Source of the DNA: Dehalogenimonas sp. 4OHTPN
GTDB taxonomy: Bacteria; Chloroflexota; Dehalococcoidia; Dehalococcoidales; Dehalococcoidaceae
Length of the DNA stretch: 64,000 nt
NCBI RefSeq assembly: GCF_040448695.1
Contig: NZ_CP159307.1
Location: forward strand, 1,426,001 to 1,490,000
Direction: 5' to 3'
Below, in pieces: positions 61,805-64,000 of this stretch. Numbering within the stretch: the stretch's first letter is position 1; each line of letters opens with the position of its first letter. Both the position numbers and the translations under genes were made by a program. Below the pieces are notes generated by a model. That model worked only from the letters and a program-made list of their open reading frames with translations. It was not told the DNA's origin and did not search any database.

Positions 61805-63106
61805 ATGGCATCCACTCCGCCGAAACTTGAAAAACGCATTGGTCTCAGCCAGGCGGTCTTAAGCGGTCTGGGCGTAACCGTTGGCGCTGGCATATATGTC
61901 CTGATCGGCGCGGGCGCTGGCAGTGCCGGCAACGCGGTTTGGCTTTCATTCGTCATCGCCGCCGTGATTTCCAGCTTCACCGCCCTGTCTTACGCCCGCC
62001 TCGCCCGCTTTAAGCCGGTCAATGCTCCGGAGTTTCATTATGTCAAGTTAGCCTTCAACCAACGGCTGGGTTTTTTAGCCGGCTGGCTGATTCTATGGTC
62101 CATGGTCGTCTCGGCGGCGGTGGTATCTCTGGGATTCGCGGGCTACCTTCAACAATTCATTGACCTCCCAGCCGCCGCCATCGCCGCGGCGCTGGTCGGC
62201 GTGTCCACCCTGATCATCCTGATCGGCACCCGGCAATCGATGGCGCTCATGGGTATCCTCACTGCGGTCACTGTGTTCGGACTGGTAGCGGTGATCGTGA
62301 TCGGGGTGCCTCACCTCGGCTCGGCGGACCTGCTGGAAGCGCCGCAAGGGCTGTCCGGGGTCTTCAGCGCCGCAGCGCTGGTCTTTTTTGCCTTCCTCGG
62401 ATTTGAAACCATGGCTAACCTGTCCGGTGAAATGAAAAATCCCGGCCGGGACCTGCCCAAAGCCATGCTTTTGGTGCTGGCGGTCAGCGCGGTTTTTTAT
62501 GTCCTCGTCGCCCTTGCCGCCGTCAACGTCCTGGGTTGGGAGGCCCTGAGTTCGTCCAGCGCGCCTATGACCGATGTTTTCAGGCTAGGGCTTGGTGCCT
62601 CTTCCGCCGGCGTTATCACCATCATCTCTATGGCTGCCACCGGCAGCACCGCCTTTTTCCTCCTGCTCTCGGCGTCGAGGGCGGTCTGGGAGATGTCTTG
62701 CTACGGCGTGCTGCCGCTGCCGTTTTGCACCATCGGTCAACGCCGGACCCCTTGGGTCGCCATTGCAGGGGTAGGTCTGTTTTCCGTCATATTCATACTC
62801 ATACGAAACATTGAGACTGTGGCTTTGTTTACCAATATAGCCGTCCTTCTGGCTTTTACAGGCATCAACGCCGCAGCTATCAGGCTGTCGAAAAGCCTGG
62901 GCAAGGCGGCTAATTCGAAACCGCGGGCCTGGGAGCGTATTGCCCCGGCGCTCGGGATCGCCGCCTGCCTGTGGCTGGCATGGAATACCGGGACCGCCGC
63001 CATGTTATTCGGTGGACTATTGGTTGCCGTCGGGTTGGTTTACTACCAGGCCTTTGTCGCCCGGACATCGAACAGCTGGCCGGATCGGGACGAATCACCG
63101 CTGTAA
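61805..63106 (+). CDS. APC-family amino acid permease
   Basis: 433 residues with about twelve membrane helices. The N-terminus has GVTVGAGIYVLIGAGAG, the typical first APC helix, and later VFFAFLGFETMANLSGEMKN, as in amino acid permeases. A TATAAT at 61793 lies only 6 bp before the ATG, so the mRNA is probably leaderless. Confidence 0.92.
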   Translation: MASTPPKLEKRIGLSQAVLSGLGVTVGAGIYVLIGAGAGSAGNAVWLSFVIAAVISSFTALSYARLARFKPVNAPEFHYVKLAFNQRLGFLAGWLILWSMVVSAAVVSLGFAGYLQQFIDLPAAAIAAALVGVSTLIILIGTRQSMALMGILTAVTVFGLVAVIVIGVPHLGSADLLEAPQGLSGVFSAAALVFFAFLGFETMANLSGEMKNPGRDLPKAMLLVLAVSAVFYVLVALAAVNVLGWEALSSSSAPMTDVFRLGLGASSAGVITIISMAATGSTAFFLLLSASRAVWEMSCYGVLPLPFCTIGQRRTPWVAIAGVGLFSVIFILIRNIETVALFTNIAVLLAFTGINAAAIRLSKSLGKAANSKPRAWERIAPALGIAACLWLAWNTGTAAMLFGGLLVAVGLVYYQAFVARTSNSWPDRDESPL

Positions 63107-63236
63107 CCCCGGTATCAGTCCCCCATTCTCGATTCTGCCTGATTAATTGCCTCGCGTCATTGAAATCGCTTACAATAGAAGTATCTCAGGAGCATCAGCG
63201 GCAACCTTTCCTGGAACGTTTTGAACGGGGGAACTA

Positions 63237-63449
63237 ATGGGGACAGCAATCGACTATCAAAAGGTGATGAGTGAAATCGTCTGGATCAATCTGCCGGGGC
63301 CGGTGGAACCTAGCCCGTCCATGTCCGGCGGCGAACTGCTTCACGGCTTTCTGGCTGGGTTGAATAACGCCCCTGATCCGGTGACCAGAGAGTTCATCAA
63401 CCATCTGTGCGTGACCTGGAACGTTCATTTCCGCGGGCCGCAGAAGTAA
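63237..63449 (+). CDS. Small hypothetical protein
   Basis: 70 residues from MGTAIDYQKVMSEIVWINLP, with GAACGGGGGA before it. No family is recognised. It seems soluble and is compact with mixed composition. Confidence 0.6.
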   Translation: MGTAIDYQKVMSEIVWINLPGPVEPSPSMSGGELLHGFLAGLNNAPDPVTREFINHLCVTWNVHFRGPQK

Positions 63450-63518
63450 TCAGCGGTTAATTTTACCCTGCTGGGTGTTTCGGCGCCGTTCCAACGGCGC
63501 GGGCGCCGGGTAAATCCG

Positions 63519-64000
63519 CTACTCAACCCCTGCCGGGCCGGTGTGCCTGTGCCTGAATTGAGTTTCGTACAGCCGCGCATATAATCCGCATCTGGCCATC
63601 AACTGGCCGTGGGTCCCCTGCTCGATAATGCGGCCGCGGTCAACTACCAGGATCAGATCCGCGGCCAGTATGGTCGACAGCCGGTGAGCGATAACGATGC
63701 TGGTCCTTCCTGCCATTACCCGTTTCAGCGCGTCCTGAATCAGAGCTTCCGATTCCGAATCTAGGGAACTGGTCGCCTCATCCAGCACCAGGATGCGGGG
63801 ATTTTTCAGGATCACCCTGGCCAGAGCTAACCGCTGCTTTTCACCGCCGGACAATCGGTAGCCGCGTTCTCCGACCACCGTATCGTAGCGCGCCGGCAAA
63901 CCCATGATGAAATCATGGATATTGGCCGCCCGCGCCGCCTCTTCTATCTGGATCTGGGTGGCATCAGGCCTGGCGTAAAGCAAGTTCACCTGAATGGTAT
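63519..64000 (-). CDS. ABC transporter, C-terminal part (cut by window edge)
   Basis: The frame is open to the right edge. About 160 residues are visible, with the signature [18 protein letters not shown], Walker [14 protein letters not shown] and the H-loop [10 protein letters not shown]. Similarity is to MsbA-like exporters with fused membrane and ATPase domains; the N-terminal part lies outside the window. Confidence 0.94.
   Translation of the reverse strand, partial: TIQVNLLYARPDATQIQIEEAARAANIHDFIMGLPARYDTVVGERGYRLSGGEKQRLALARVILKNPRILVLDEATSSLDSESEALIQDALKRVMAGRTSIVIAHRLSTILAADLILVVDRGRIIEQGTHGQLMARCGLYARLYETQFRHRHTGPAGVE

Overview
The window looks like a chromosome segment of an organohalide-respiring Dehalococcoidia bacterium, most likely Dehalogenimonas. 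The inference rests on twelve reductive dehalogenase (rdhA) genes, most without an rdhB anchor gene, together with a cobalamin-riboswitch operon for corrinoid salvage, sensor kinase/response regulator pairs beside rdhA, and GC-rich core genes next to AT-rich island genes. No 16S rRNA is present, so the genus is an inference.

Layout. (1) 1-18372: an AT-rich mosaic. An rdhA at the left edge is followed by a 14.4 kb segment bounded by two identical, inverted IS3-family elements (1597-2804 and 17165-18372). The segment holds a membrane protein + DGQHR-domain pair, an EVE-domain protein, an XRE regulator with an RdhA lacking its twin-arginine signal, an rdhA-rdhB pair, a kinase/regulator pair with an rdhA, a NYN protein, a YdeI-like protein and a CBS protein. 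Gene fragments abut three of the four IS ends. (2) 18373-32825: GC-rich. A decapitated kinase is followed by three response-regulator-like proteins, small proteins, rdhA genes, an atypical NrdJ-like enzyme, rdhA-rdhB and three radical SAM genes. (3) 32872-36808: an rdhA, then a convergent fmdB-rdhA-rdhB group. (4) 36983-42796: a cobalamin riboswitch and an apparent operon: radical SAM, cbiZ, cbiB, cobO, nitrilase-like, second NrdJ-like. (5) 42900-49765: SDR and three rdhA genes, including an apparently identical copy of the left-edge rdhA, ending in what looks like the 3' tail and terminator of a tmRNA gene. (6) 49833-64000: ordinary core genes, including an Rrf2 regulator with methionine, cysteine and Fe-S assembly genes.

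How the parts may work together. RdhA enzymes need corrinoid and Fe-S clusters; the window supplies corrinoid salvage and adenosylation, while the cysteine desulfurase/scaffold genes lie in the core flank. Dehalogenases appear to be regulated in several ways: adjacent kinases, a conserved ~45 bp element abutting the -35 region of three rdhA genes and one small non-rdh gene, short translated leader ORFs containing SGRDR/SGRDW/SGKDR before four rdhA genes, and a perfectly duplicated 144 bp structured element before an rdhA and an NrdJ-like gene.

Most unusual: two NrdJ-like proteins that keep the thiyl-radical cysteine motif but have lost the catalytic asparagine (both) and both reducing cysteines (one). 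They sit beside a family of three related radical SAM enzymes, in the rdh cluster and in the B12 operon. This looks like an undescribed corrinoid- or dehalogenase-linked radical system. Repeated tmRNA-tail-like sequences between rdh cassettes suggest stacked integrations at ssrA.
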